DNA of 64,000 bases, from assembly GCA_025506515.1 (NCBI GenBank), contig CM046452.1:106254551-106318550 (forward strand), read 5' to 3'. Position 1 is the stretch's first letter; each line of letters opens with the position of its first letter. This document shows, one piece after another, positions 1-10,959 of this stretch. The DNA comes from Flaveria trinervia. Lineage: Eukaryota > Streptophyta > Magnoliopsida > Asterales > Asteraceae. The position numbers were made by a program, and so were the translations under genes. The notes under the pieces were generated by a model. That model saw nothing but the letters and a program-made list of their open reading frames with translations, searched no databases and was not told the DNA's origin.

Positions 1-869
1 GTTCTGCTTGTTGGTGGAACCAGATTCCCATTTCCTCTTGTTGTTACTGTCTGAAGGAGTCGAGGTCGAACCTCGTGGAGGCAGTTTACCTTGGATGATG
101 GCCTGGTCAGTCAGCCTATGGGCCAACCTGATTGCTTCCTGTATGGTGTCTGGTTTGGAAGCAGTGACCATACCCTGAATCTCGGGTGACAGACCGTGCA
201 AATACCTCTCAATCCTTAGTGAAGGAGGGTCGACCATGTTAGGGCATAGGGTAGCAAGCTCGTGAGATCGAGTGGTGTACGCCTCGATTTCGGAGCCTGT
301 CATCTTTAGGTTCCAGAACTCAATTTCTAATTTTTGCACCTCACTCCGAGGGCAGTACTCCTCTTTCATCAGGGTCTTGAAGTCATTCCAGTTGTCTGGT
401 TTGCAATTTCAACGCCCAACATTTGGACTTGAGCGTTCCACCAAGATAACGCAGCACCGTCCAGGGTGCCAGTGGCGTACTTAACCCGATTTGCCACGGG
501 GCAGTTGCACATCTCGAACACTGACTCAAGCTTTTCGAACCAGCGTAGGAGTCCCACAGCTCCTTCTGCTCCAGTGAATGGATTGGGTTTACAATCCATG
601 AAGGTCTTAAACGTGCATACCCCTTGTCCTGCAACAAGTTTTGATCAGGCGTTTAGAATTTTGAATAGATGTTACAACTTAACCAGGGTGACGGAACGTT
701 AACGTCAGGGGGAAATTTGTATTGCTTACCGATTGGAGTTGCGTGCGGATTGAGATTAGGATTTGCGAGAGCATCAGCCACATGCTGATTAATTAGGGCT
801 GCCAGTTCAGCTGGGGTCATGTTGATGGTGCCACGACCACGTCCGCGTCCTCGGCCAATTCCAGACATT
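1..869 (-). pseudogene. retrotransposon gag (frameshifted, partial)
   Basis: The minus-strand reading starts at an ATG at 869-867 with a glycine/arginine repeat (MSGIGRGRGRGRG), then a segment with TPAELAALINQHVADAL. It continues in another frame from about 620 to 395 with the gag core (NPFTGAEGA, LRWFEKLESVFEM, LSWWNAQVQ), and in a third frame from about 395 to position 1 (MKEEYCPRSEVQKLE, SHELATLCPNMVDPP, RYLHGLSPEIQG, then a basic serine-rich stretch). This matches the retrotransposon gag (capsid) domain of plant Ty3/gypsy elements. At least two frame breaks, near 640 and 395, split the reading frame. The zinc knuckle expected downstream is outside the window. Confidence 0.8.
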
Positions 870-1149
870 CTTACGATCACAACATACAAAAATAAGTAAT
901 ATGAACATATCTACTTCATTTGAGTACAAGTAATTAAAAGAATTTAGCACACATAACTAATAAGCTCAAATAATAATTTCTGATTAAATAAATTGTAGGT
1001 ACGCATACAATTAATCAAATCAAATACTAAAATCCAAAAGTATCAGTCAGATGGGAAACAACCCTTCCCATCTAGGTGTGAAATGAAATAAGTCCAATGG
1101 GATAACAGAATTAATGAAAGAAAAGAATAAATGAGGAAGTCAGTGAGAG

Positions 1150-1910
1150 TCAACAGATCCGTCGCTGTTTTCCGCCTCGTCATCAGGCTGTTCCTCGGGT
1201 TCTTCTTCTGGCTCTTCCTCAGGGTCTTCTTCCTCCGGTGCTTCCTCGAGTTCTTCCTCCGGTGCTTCCTCGGTTCTTCTTCCTCCGGTGCTTCCTCGGG
1301 TTCTTCCTCCTCCGGTGCTGCTTCTGGTTCAGGCACTGCGTTCTGAGTGAGGACTTGAGATTCCACAATTCCTAGTCGCTGGTCTGTGTTCTCGCCCGCC
1401 CCCGACCAGTCCATTATAACGATCTATTAGGTTATTGTGGTATTCCAAGAAGTTATCGAATCGAGTCTCGAGTCGTTCGAGTTTCTCCGTAGTCCTAGTC
1501 GATGTTTTCTTTAGTTCTGCATTTTCCTTTGCAAGTGCGGCCACACGCTTACGCTGCAAATGCACCGTGGCTGCCAAAGCAGCTATAGCCTGCTCTGGAG
1601 GGCAAAGAAGAGGTGGTAACGTAGGGGCATTAGGGTCCCTACCAGCAGTGGATCTAGTGCGTGGGCGGTTTTCGAGAGGTGGGGGTACATTCTTCTCTAG
1701 AATGAGATCAGTAATGTACTGTGGATAGCACTCCCACCTATGTACCGGTGGGTACTCGGGTAAAGCAAAAGGTTGATCGAAATCGAGTCTCTCATTATTA
1801 TTATAACGTAAGGGCCAGACGCAGGAGTTCTCAGAGGAAGGAATGTGATCGTAATAGATAGGCCTCTTGCCTCGAGAAGATGATGATGGTACAGAAGAAG
1901 ATGATGCCAT
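1150..1910 (-). CDS. extra ORF upstream of gag in the retroelement (frame-broken)
   Basis: An ATG at 1910-1908 opens a 193-codon frame that runs to 1329. It begins with a serine-rich start (MASSSSVPSSSSRGKR), then a tryptophan/tyrosine-rich part (HRWECYPQYITDLILE) and a proline/arginine stretch. A heptad-rich segment follows (AALAKENAELKK, TEKLERLETRFDNFLEYHNN) that should form a coiled coil. Near 1405 the frame shifts into an acidic tail of glutamate/proline repeats (EEAPEEEE type) that extends to about 1150 after further small indels. It lies between the primer binding site and gag in sense orientation. I do not recognise a function. Extra 5' ORFs are known in some plant Ty3/gypsy lineages; equivalence to any of them is not shown here. 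Confidence 0.55.
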
Positions 1911-2099
1911 TCTGCAAGAAACTGTTCACAAGAATAAGCAATGCCAATGAATCCCGCAAATAACGCAAACAAACAAAGCCAACGAACAAACAAGCAAAGT
2001 CTACGAGTAAACTAATCATGTCTATATGTGTGTAACTAAGGCATCAGGCTATAGTCTAAATGCAATGCAGATGTGATGCATTTTTAATTTAGTTCGCTA

Positions 2100-2123
2100 T
2101 AACCAGCGGCTCTGATACCAATC
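2100..2123 (-). other. primer binding site of the LTR element (initiator Met tRNA type)
   Basis: On the minus strand, directly after the LTR end (TGTGACA), the sequence GATTGGTATCAGAGCCGC follows. TGGTATCAGAGC is the usual complement of the initiator-methionine tRNA 3' end used by many plant LTR retrotransposons. Its place one or two bases inside the LTR supports the boundary at 2124 and the minus-strand orientation. Confidence 0.85.
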
Positions 2124-3459
2124 TGTCACACCCTCAAATTCCACAAACGGGGTATTACCGTTAGGCGTGTGACTTCCAGGATCTCAGCCACTAGTTACAC
2201 CAAACGACACGTTGGTTATAAAACATAATTTACTTATAAAACTTGAATTCATCAAAGACTAGTTTTAAACGTGGACATAATAGAAGTCGCGGAAGCATAG
2301 TAAATATTAGTTGTTTAAATGGCGCAACATGCGCAAACCGAATAAATAAAATTCACTGAAAAACGATAAACAAATCACGTGGATAATAATGCATGAATGG
2401 AATGCTCCTAAGCGTGCGCGTCTTGTGAACCTGAAAGAAACATGCTACAGTGTCAACACAAGGTTGGTGAGTCCACAGGTTTTGATAAATTGAACATAAC
2501 AGTAAACTGATGCAGTAATCAGAATAATATCAGTAGATAGCTAGTCTACTCAACAAGTTACTAAGTGTATGAAGTTCGCAACCGACGCTGACAACATCAA
2601 GAATGCCTCGGCTATGAACACCGGTCACAACAACAGAATTAGGTCAATTAAACACCCGTTTGACGAACGTTGTGCTAGCGCGACTAGCCCGGGTGGGGTT
2701 TGTCAAACCCAGTAGATCTACTCAGAATTACCTCGCTAGAGTACATATATTAACGGTTCGAAAGTGAGGACTTAAGTATGGTGTCACACTAGTAAACAAG
2801 TGATATTAAAGTAATACTGATCAGGTGAAAATACGTTTAGAACACACGTTTCTTTCACCCCAAAGAAAGTAAGTAAAGTGGGGCTGAGAACTCACCTTAA
2901 ATGCACAGCAACGAGTAAACACAATCACAAACGATTATGGTCCCGATTAACCTGAATTTCATATAGTATATAATTAATAATATATATTAGTAAGGGAATT
3001 AATTATTAGAAATGGAATGGTACAGTTCACGATCACGGTTCAGCACTACGTGTCGGTTATCGATGGACCTCACACACATTTAAATAAATATATATTTACA
3101 CAATGCATATAAAATCCACAACCATACCTGACCCCAAACGAAGCATGCACTTACAATATATCTACATAACCCAAACATAATATATATTAACACACATTTA
3201 AATTTCCTAATTACACACCCCAACACACACATTCAACTCACGCCTAAAAGAAAACACACACAAAACACACATACACACAATGCATATATAATGAATACCC
3301 CACCCCCTCACATTTCTGCACCCAAGCACACATACACAATTATATTATATATGCGTATACAGCAGAAACATACAATTTTTATACATCACAGATTGCACCC
3401 ATATATATATATACCATAGTACATACCACATGCATAGGCGCATTACGTACACACACACT

Positions 3460-3505
<46 letters not shown>

Positions 3506-4283
3506 CATAAACATATAGATATACATCGCAGAACATCTATATATCTAAAGACGCACCCGCACACACTGTAAAACACGTATATAACCGGTTAACGCAGCCG
3601 CATCAAGCCCAATAAACCCAAATTGGAACCGTAACCGAAAGCGTAATGTACCGAATCAAGAATTAACGAGAGAAAGAACCATACCGAACGATATGCAGGG
3701 CTGTTCCGATCACCGTTCACAACCGTCGAGTACTTCGCGTTGACTGTGGTGCCACTAACTTGCGGAGGAGGTTGCCGGACAAGTTAGCTACGGTGTGGGT
3801 TGCGATAACAGGACTGTGACAGTGAGGATCGCGGTTGAGAGAGGCGTCGTAGAAGCTTGACCGGAAGCAAAAGGCTGCCGAGAGGTCGAACGATGGAAGA
3901 ATAGGATCTGCCGTTCGAAGAAGTTGGTTTAGGATTAGGGTTACGGAGGAGGTGGTTGCAGGGTTTCGAATGAATAGAGGAGATTATGGAGTGGTTTTTT
4001 TTTTTTTTTTTTTTTGATTAATAGGGTATTTTATTAATTTACGCTTTAGTCCTCTGAGTTTGCTTAAGTTGCACTTTCGGTTTATCTATGTTTAGTTAAG
4101 TTTAATGTTAACTAGTCTTGTTAAGTTTAATGTCCATACTATTACCAGTTATAATAATAATAATAATAATAATGATAATAATAATAACTATTATTATCTA
4201 AAAAGAATAATTAAATAGATAGCTTCTTTTCAAAATGTTAGCGAGTGGTATCGATGTTAACCTGGAAATTACGGGGTGTCACA
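2124..4283 (-). repeat. 5' LTR, 2160 bp
   Basis: It is bounded by TGTCACACCC at 2124 and GGGGTGTCACA ending at 4283 on the plus strand, which gives imperfect inverted ends TGTSACACCC. It holds an (AT)n run at about 3461-3502, several CA-rich low-complexity stretches, a 20-plus poly-T run near 3996 and a TAA-type run near 4150. No coding region is visible. The adjoining primer binding site fixes the inner boundary. Confidence 0.8.
3461..3504. repeat. (AT)n microsatellite
   Basis: A run of about 20 AT dinucleotides lies inside the LTR. The predicted short reading frames across it are low-complexity artefacts. Confidence 0.9.
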
Positions 4284-5600
4284 TCCATGACATTCCCAAT
4301 GTGACACCTATATTTTCATTGATTGGTCCCTAGCCTAATATGTAATGTTCATCATTGTAGTCTCCTGCAAATCACTTTACTATGTCTTCATTGATTTTTA
4401 CTTTCCATTCTATTTTAATAAATTTATTTACTTTTTGTTGCGTCTTTGGTTTGATATTTTTTGTGATTTGTTGGTTTTATAAGAATTTTAAACTAGTGTT
4501 TTACGTTTTGTATCATGACAAGCTATCAACTATTAAAGAGATGAACATTGTGTACTAGACTAATCGTGAGAATAAGGTATAGAGGTTGTGTTAGGTAATG
4601 TCACGGTGAAGGTCGCTTGCGTAGATTGAAAACATGGCGACAACAATAATGGTTATGGGACAGTTAAAAAGAACAAAATTTGCCTTGCAGACAAGAATTA
4701 AACAAGAAAATGGTGTTTCTGACGTATGATCTTTGAAGGGTAAGTTTTGTTACGGTAGGCAGAAGAGAAACTTAATCGCAATTTATACGGTTGATAATGA
4801 CATCGTCCTGTGGTCACTCAAACTACAATGGTAAATCTTAAAATTTTCATCTAATATAACCAAAATTTATATATTTATTATTAATTTTATAAGACTTAAA
4901 CATTTATAAAAATATTATATAAGATTAGAATATAAATAAAGTTGGGGTGCTCTAGATTTATTGTTCATAGTGAAACACTCAGAAAACTTGAATAGATATA
5001 AGTTTTCCGTTTATATAGTGGCTAGTTTTATTTTCGCTTTTCATTTATAACTTTATACAACATATTATTCAAAGGATAAATAAAAACACACTTTAAAAGA
5101 AAATGGTAAAATAGAAAATCATAGAATGATAATAAGTATAGCTGATAAAATAGTGACGGATAAAATATAGTTTTGAGTAATGTTATAGTAAAAAGGTTAT
5201 TTAAATTAAAAAATTTAAGAAATATTATGAATTTGAAACGTTTATTTCTATTATTTTAAAGAGTAAAGGATTTTAATAATTGTGTCAAACAAATCAAATT
5301 ATTGTGTCATATACTTTTATTGTGTTATATATTTTGACACGATTCTTTATGTTTTAGTCATTATAAAGATGAAAAGAAAAATATAAGAAAACTCACTTAT
5401 TAATAAGTTACTAAGTGTGTTTGATAAAAGTTTAAAAAATGATTTTGAAGAATTAATAAATTACTTTTAATTAATTAAAAAAATTATAAGTAATCCCAAA
5501 AATACATATCAATTCGAAGTACCCCGCGGGACGATGCCGTTACCATTTGCATTTGCAGATGATATGATCAAGTTCCTTCCGTACAACAGTCCGTACGCCT
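4284..5600. other. intergenic, AT-rich
   Basis: This is the flank of the LTR element and the upstream region of the PABP-like gene. I see no coding region. Short AT-rich stretches only; no repeat boundary was recognised. Confidence 0.6.
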
Positions 5601-5609
5601 CTATAAATA
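5601..5609 (+). promoter_or_regulatory. TATA box of PABP-like gene
   Basis: CTATAAATA lies about 111 bases before the ATG at 5720. A start site near 5635 would give a 5' leader of about 85 bases, rich in CT, which is typical of plant leaders. Confidence 0.65.
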
Positions 5610-5719
5610 TGATGAATTCTTCATTTCTTCTTCTCACATACAGATTAACACTCTCACATTACATTTTCTTTGCTATTTCTCGTTCAAAGATTTCTTCTCT
5701 CGTTTGATTCTTGTCTTCA

Positions 5720-7573
5720 ATGGCGACTTTCTTTCTTCTTCCACCCATCACACCACCACCACCACCGCTGCTGTATCCACTCTACGCTGGAGACCTCCAT
5801 CGTAATGTTACAGAACGCGACCTTTATATCCTATTTTCAATGGTCGGTCCAGTACATAGTGTTCATCTATGCAGAGATCGTTTATCAGGAAGATCACTTC
5901 GCTATGGGTTCATCAATTTCTACTACCCCTTTTACGGTGATTGATTTACACCCCTTTTGTTTTGCCTCTGTTTGATTGTTGTCTTTTATGGTTTCTTGAT
6001 TTGATTGGGCTTCTTTAACGCAGCTGCTGATGCTTTGTATCGCTTAAACCACTTTGAATTAAGGGGGAAACCCATCAGAGTAATGTGGGTTCAGAGGGAC
6101 CCTTTGTTGAGGAAAATTGGAGTTGGTAATCTGTTTGTGAAGAATCTTGATTCGTCAGTTGATGATGGTAGACTGCAAGATGTGTTTGGGGTGTTTGGGA
6201 TGATCCTCTCTTGTAAAATTGTGAGAGATGATGATGGAAAGAGTAAGGGTTTTGGGTTTGTTCAGTTTTATTCAGAGGAATCGTCTTCAGATGCTCTTTC
6301 TGCACTCAATGGATCGTTTCTTCATGGAAAGATTTTGTAAGTTTCTTTGTAACTCTGTACTCATGATACTGTTATGATTCAGTTTCCTTTATGGTTAATG
6401 ATCCCAATGGATGTGCAAGTGTTTATAATCTTTGATTCTTTAATGGGATTTTAGTGTATATTTGCTTCTGATTGAACCTACATTTGTTTGTTATTTGATA
6501 CATGTATCATATATGTTCTTTTTTTGTAATGGTATTGATTAATATGTACAAATAATCGATGGATTTCTTCAAAGGTATCTGGTATGTAATAACATTATGG
6601 TTGTCTTTCAATGGTTTCTTGTTTAGAACTGTTGCAAAATTTCTCAAGAGAAGTGAAAGAAAGGAATCCCAGTTTACAAATGTGTATGTGAAGAATCTTG
6701 ATAAGAATTTCACTGTGTGTTCTTTGAAAGAAATCTTTTCAAAATATGGAAAGATCACAAGTGCCATGATAATGAATGACGCTGAAGGGATGTCAAGAGG
6801 GTTTGGGTTTGTAAATTTTGAGTCACATGAGAGTGCTGTGAAGGCAATCGAGGCGTTGAATGGTGCAGAAATCGGTATAAAAACATGGATACCATCTTTT
6901 GTTTGTATAAGTTAGTTATCTTCTTCTATTGTTTTATGAAGTTTTTGAAGTAATTGCTTTTTGTTTGAAACAGGTACCAAGAAATGGTTTGTTGGAAAGG
7001 CTATGATGAAAGCCCAAAGGGATGCGTTCTTAAGGCGTTCTCATAAGAAACAGAAACCAAGCATTTCAAATCTGATTGCAAGGAATCTTGCTACTTTTGT
7101 AACTGAAAATGATCTAAAACAAGTGTTTGGTGCTTTTGGTAATGTCACTTTTGTTAGAGTGATATGTTCTAGAAATGGTGTTAGCAAAGGTATGGCATAC
7201 GTTTGCTATTCAAAACCAGAAGAGGCGAAGAAAGCTATTGCCTTTCTTAATGGTAATTAACTTTATTAACATTTTAACATATTTGTTAATTGTGTGTTAT
7301 TGACTTTTATGATCGCTAACTTGATCTTGGTTCAATTTCTGCAGGATGTTTCTATCGGGGAGGTACATGCATGTATCTTTGGCTGTGCATAGCGAAGAAT
7401 ATTCTAAACACTTGCAAGCGCTTTTAGCCTTACGGTATAGGGCTCCCTTTGCTTATCAGGTACCAAACTTACAGAAGTTGGAGGACAAGAAGGTTCGGAA
7501 GAGGATGCAGCAAATGAAGCAAGCAGTTGTGATGGTGATCTTGGTGTTTTGTTATAGTAGACAAGTCTCCTAG
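5720..7573 (+). CDS. polyadenylate-binding-protein-like, four RRMs, no MLLE domain, frame break in last exon
   Basis: Poly(A)-binding proteins bind mRNA tails in the cytoplasm and link them to translation and stability. Exons by GT/AG: 5720-5936, 6024-6336, 6627-6874, 6974-7252 and a last exon from 7345, all in phase up to the fourth junction. They encode four RRMs, one per exon approximately. RNP2/RNP1 pairs are LYAGDL/SLRYGFINF, LFVKNL/SKGFGFVQF, VYVKNL/SRGFGFVNF and LIARNL/SKGMAYVCY. The linker after RRM3 has the family-like KKWFVGKA. In strict frame the last exon reads GCFYRGG and stops at 7425-7427. The PABP-like continuation (GRYMHVSLAVHSEEYSKHL) is in the next frame up to 7573, so a small indel near 7356-7362 is likely. 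Even with that, the protein is about 420 residues. Canonical PABPs exceed 600 and end in a proline-rich linker plus MLLE domain, absent here. It could be a divergent functional paralogue or a young pseudogene. Confidence 0.8.
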
Positions 7574-7578
7574 TAACT

Positions 7579-7708
7579 CAGAGTAGGATATGTGTGGATC
7601 AGACTTGACTTAGTTGTTTTGACGAATATTCAAACAAATACATCAGAGTAGGATATGTGTGGATCAGACTTGACTTAGTTGTTTTGACGAATATTCAAAC
7701 AATACATG
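7579..7708 (+). repeat. tandem duplication, 65-bp unit, two copies
   Basis: Units start at 7579 and 7644 (CAGAGTAGGATATGTGTGGA...), with near-perfect identity; the second lacks one A near its end. It lies just after the PABP-like stop, probably in the 3' untranslated region. Confidence 0.9.
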
Positions 7709-7784
7709 TAAAAATGAATGTGGGATCTTCGCATACAGTCTTGTGAATGAGTTGTAATTGATGAACAATATTTGTAGAATACGT

Positions 7785-8130
7785 CTTTTACATTGTCCCA
7801 GAACATGAATTGAGTCCCGTTGTTACATGTACCAACTGATTTTGGATCACATTAAAACACTTTTTTCTCCGGTACTTATATTCCACAGCACCCTTATATA
7901 GCTTCCAGAAAATCTCAAAGGAAAGACACACAAACACCTATCAACGCCAAATTATAAACAAATATAGTTTTGACTAAAATTCAGTCAAACTGTTTTACCA
8001 TTAGAGAAACACACAAAAACTTTTAACAGGGAGTTGCATACTTGGTTAGGTTGCAGTTGCATTATCATTCTTGTTGAAGGCTTGAACAGCTGTGTTTATC
8101 TTAGCTATGCATATTGCAGCCGCTTTCATG
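7785..8130 (-). pseudogene. GDSL esterase/lipase 3' fragment
   Basis: Plus-strand sequence 7795-7915 (for example CATTGTCCCAGAACATGAA, GTTACATGTACCAACTGATT, TTCCACAGCACCC) matches the last exon of the intact GDSL gene at 8700-8822. Sequence 8045-8125 (TTCTTGTTGAAGGCTTGAAC, then GCATATTGCAGCCGC) matches its fourth exon at 9040-9120. Frames are broken by stops and indels. It is a decayed copy of exons 4-5 in the same orientation as the intact gene. Confidence 0.75.
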
Positions 8131-8261
8131 GTTAACAAACAACTTTTATCAGTAGTATCAAGACAACTGTTAGCATAGAATGTACATGAATGATAAATTG
8201 TAGTCTCTGGCTATGTGGAAAATAGAATGCCTAGACACTTGCTGACCCTGTTTTCCTTGTA

Positions 8262-8470
8262 GTATATGCCTGTATGGTCCCCTTTTACTTATTAGGTACA
8301 AAACTTGCAGAAATTTGAAAAGAAAGTTACGAAAGAGAACTGATTGAACGAAGCGCACGTGCTCTTGGTCTAAGTGTCTAACGGGCATGATAATCGTGTT
8401 TTTATCAATAATGTTTGTGGTAACTCTGTTTTAATAAATATTCAAACACATACGTGCAAAAACAAACGTG
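8262..8470 (+). pseudogene. PABP-like gene 3' fragment
   Basis: GTATGGTCCCCTTTTACTTA and GGTACAAAACTTGCAGAAAT correspond to 7436-7480 of the last exon of the PABP-like gene. The stretch AAATATTCAAACACATACGTG with its flank matches that gene's 3' region near 7690. It has no open frame. It sits between the GDSL fragment and the intact GDSL gene, which shows that a PABP-3'/GDSL-3' block was duplicated in tandem. Confidence 0.65.
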
Positions 8471-8624
8471 ACCGTTTAATACAGTCTTATAAACAGGTCT
8501 TTTACATGTGATTTGAATACGCAATTAGAAAACAGTAGTGGACTGTGGAAGTAATAGAAACATAACTAATAAACATTGTACATGAATAATACAAAGTTTA
8601 AGAAAAGAGTGCAGCTGTTATTAA

Positions 8625-10878
8625 TCAACTGATAAGTGCAATGCCTTGGAGGATTAAAGCATCAGCAAGAACTTGATTAGCAGCTTCAGAGGGATGAACA
8701 CTGTCCCAAAACACAAATTGAGTCGCGTTGCTACATGTACCTATTGATTTAGGATTGCATAATAGCACTGTTGTCTCCACCTTTCCTGTTCCACAACACC
8801 CTCTCGTGGCCTCCGAAAAACCTTAAAAGAACAAAAAACAATCATTAGTTGTAAAAGATATCTACTTTGGCTAAAAAGATTTAAAACCATTAATACTTTT
8901 TTTTACATAAGTTTAAGATTTTGGATTCAAATTTCTGTCTAATTATATTATTACCATGAGAAGCAGGATCTTTAACGAGGTCATAGAGTGGTTGAAATAT
9001 GTCGAATATAACAAGCTTGAGACCAGGGAGTTGCTTTCCGAGTTGGGTTGCCGCTGCATTCACCTTCTTGTTGAAGGCTTGAGCATCTGTATTGAAACTG
9101 GCTACACATCCCTTTTCATGGGATCCAAACAACGTTCGAACCGCTGGCAAGCACCCCAATGGTGGGAGTGATGTCACCCCGATCCTCCTTGCTCCCAACC
9201 CATACAAATCCTATATTGGTTTGCATTAAATTATTAGATGCAAAATACAGGCAAACAAACTTACCCAATAAAATCCCACATAGTGAAAATATATTATTAA
9301 TGTGCACAAAGACAGAAATTATAGCAAACCTTTGATTATAGAGATGCTACTCACATGAGATCCAACACATAAAGGGAAAAAAAATACTAAAATGGCAAGT
9401 TTGACAAAATATTTTTCAGAACGAACATGATTTTTCAGTCTGTAAGTCTCACGGACATTTGAGAAACCAGAGAATTAGAGTGTTTCATTTTGGATTTGTC
9501 GGGTAAACAAGGCGCCCTAGATCTGAAATCCACGAAAATTTTCACGCGTGTGGTTTGGGCCGGGGGTGTGACACATGTCATGATGTAGACTGAATTAGCC
9601 TGCATCTAGCCAATAAGTCCGCATCCACTTGTAGGCTAATTTAACCGGTAAGTCCACTAGATTTACAGGCTAAACCGATGCTCAGATTTATCATGTTAAG
9701 TTAAAAAGTATAAATCAGATGTAACAAGAAAAACAAAGTGTACTAATAGTTACAAAAATACTGACATTAAAATAGTACCAAAAGTGATGATGGTAAAGTT
9801 ACCTTAACAAAGCTTGAAAAGATTCCAACAAGGTAAGATCCGTACTGGTCGGCAGTGTAGACTTTGTTAATAAAAGGATTAACATAATAATTCTGAACAA
9901 AATCACTGTTTCCGGCGCTAATCAAGTACAAAGCATCCTTAATAATGGAGGCTGATTTGCCACTTCCGGCCACCTGTGCAAGCTTACCTTGATACTCTTT
10001 GTAGTATTGCAGTTGTTGGGATAACGGAATTGCATGCTGCAAATTGTGAAATTAGTTTATCAACCGTAAGTTAAATTAATATGATTATAATTATAAGTTA
10101 AAGGTAGATATGATGACAACATTAATGAGAGAAGTTAGTTAAGGTTTGTTGGTTTACGCTAGCAATGGCGGTTTTATCATCGTAACCAGATCCAGCAGAT
10201 GCAAAATTAGCTCCGATCAGAAGATTGTTTCCGGTGGCTTCTGGGCTGAGATACGCTGGTGGGTATTTAGTGAATCCTAGGGTGTCAGCTGCAACAATGT
10301 AGCAAACAATTACATGTTTTTAAATATCTCAGTTTTAAATTGGTTAATTATATATGATGGGTGATAATTTGTTTACTGTATACAATTTATATCAATGAAT
10401 AAGTGTATTAAAGGGTTTTTAGTCATTGGAAACATAGTTTATAAAATCAACTTATTTTTACTTGAGTAAAATATAATATTCTTTTTACATGAAATCACTT
10501 ACTCAAAAGCTTTTTAACTTACAACACAAAATTTAAAATATACTATTCAATGAGATATTGCGTAGTTTGAATAAACATCAGATGTCAATAGATTGTTGGT
10601 AAGAAGTTTTTGAAGTACGTACCGGTGATGTCGGTGGCAAGTTTGCCATTGCAGAATCTCCCAGTGGGCTGATGGTTGACAAAGTCACGACCGTACGGTG
10701 GGTAGTTAGCTTTGAAAATGGTGGGAAGGTAGTCGTTGTTGCCGACATCGACCGCAGAGTCACCGAAAGCGATGATAGCCGGAACCACCGAAGTGGAGTC
10801 TTGAGCTTCACCGGTGGTGATGGCAATAGCCACCAATGCAACAAGCAACACCCAATGCACCCTTGAATCCATCAACAT
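8625..10878 (-). CDS. GDSL esterase/lipase, five exons, intact
   Basis: GDSL/SGNH hydrolases are secreted esterases acting on lipids or other ester substrates, often at the cell surface or cuticle. Exons (minus): 10878-10623, 10288-10158, 10036-9803, 9210-8955, 8821-8625; all junctions are GT/AG and in phase, giving about 355 residues, the usual family length. A hydrophobic signal peptide (WVLLVALVAIAIT) precedes GEAQDS. Block I is IIAFGDSAVDVGNND (nucleophile Ser), block II NFASAGSGY (Gly), block III ISAGNSDF (Asn), and block V FWDSVHPSEAA (Asp and His), so all catalytic residues are present. I chose the first ATG (10878); a second ATG six bases on (10872) is equally plausible. The substrate cannot be told from sequence. 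Confidence 0.92.
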
Positions 10879-10948
10879 TAGTAATAGTACTCTTCCGGCC
10901 AACTGTTAAAGTTTGGAGATATGTGTAGAAATAAAGCAGTAGGTATGT

Positions 10949-10959
10949 GTTTATAAAGA
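10949..10959 (-). promoter_or_regulatory. TATA box of GDSL gene
   Basis: TCTTTATAAAC on the minus strand lies about 75 bases upstream of the chosen start codon, at a normal distance for a plant core promoter. Confidence 0.55.

Larger units (their letters stand above)
1..4283 (-). mobile_element. Ty3/gypsy-type LTR retrotransposon, 5' part, cut by window start
   Basis: Read on the minus strand, the order is LTR (4283-2124), primer binding site, extra ORF (about 1910-1150), then gag (869 to the window edge). Pol and the 3' LTR would lie left of position 1 and are not seen. The LTR ends are TGTGACACCCC and GGGTGTGACA, giving TG...CA borders. The insertion target duplication cannot be checked because only one end is present; the right flank begins TCCAT. 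Gag and the upstream ORF both carry frame breaks, so this copy looks inactive. The lineage (chromovirus/Tekay-like or other) cannot be settled without reverse transcriptase and integrase. Calling it Ty3/gypsy rests on the gag type and on recall of similar Asteraceae elements. Confidence 0.8.

Noticed and set aside
1131..1346. Phenylalanine/serine-rich plus-strand frame
   Set aside because: It is the antisense of the glutamate/proline repeat in the retroelement ORF.
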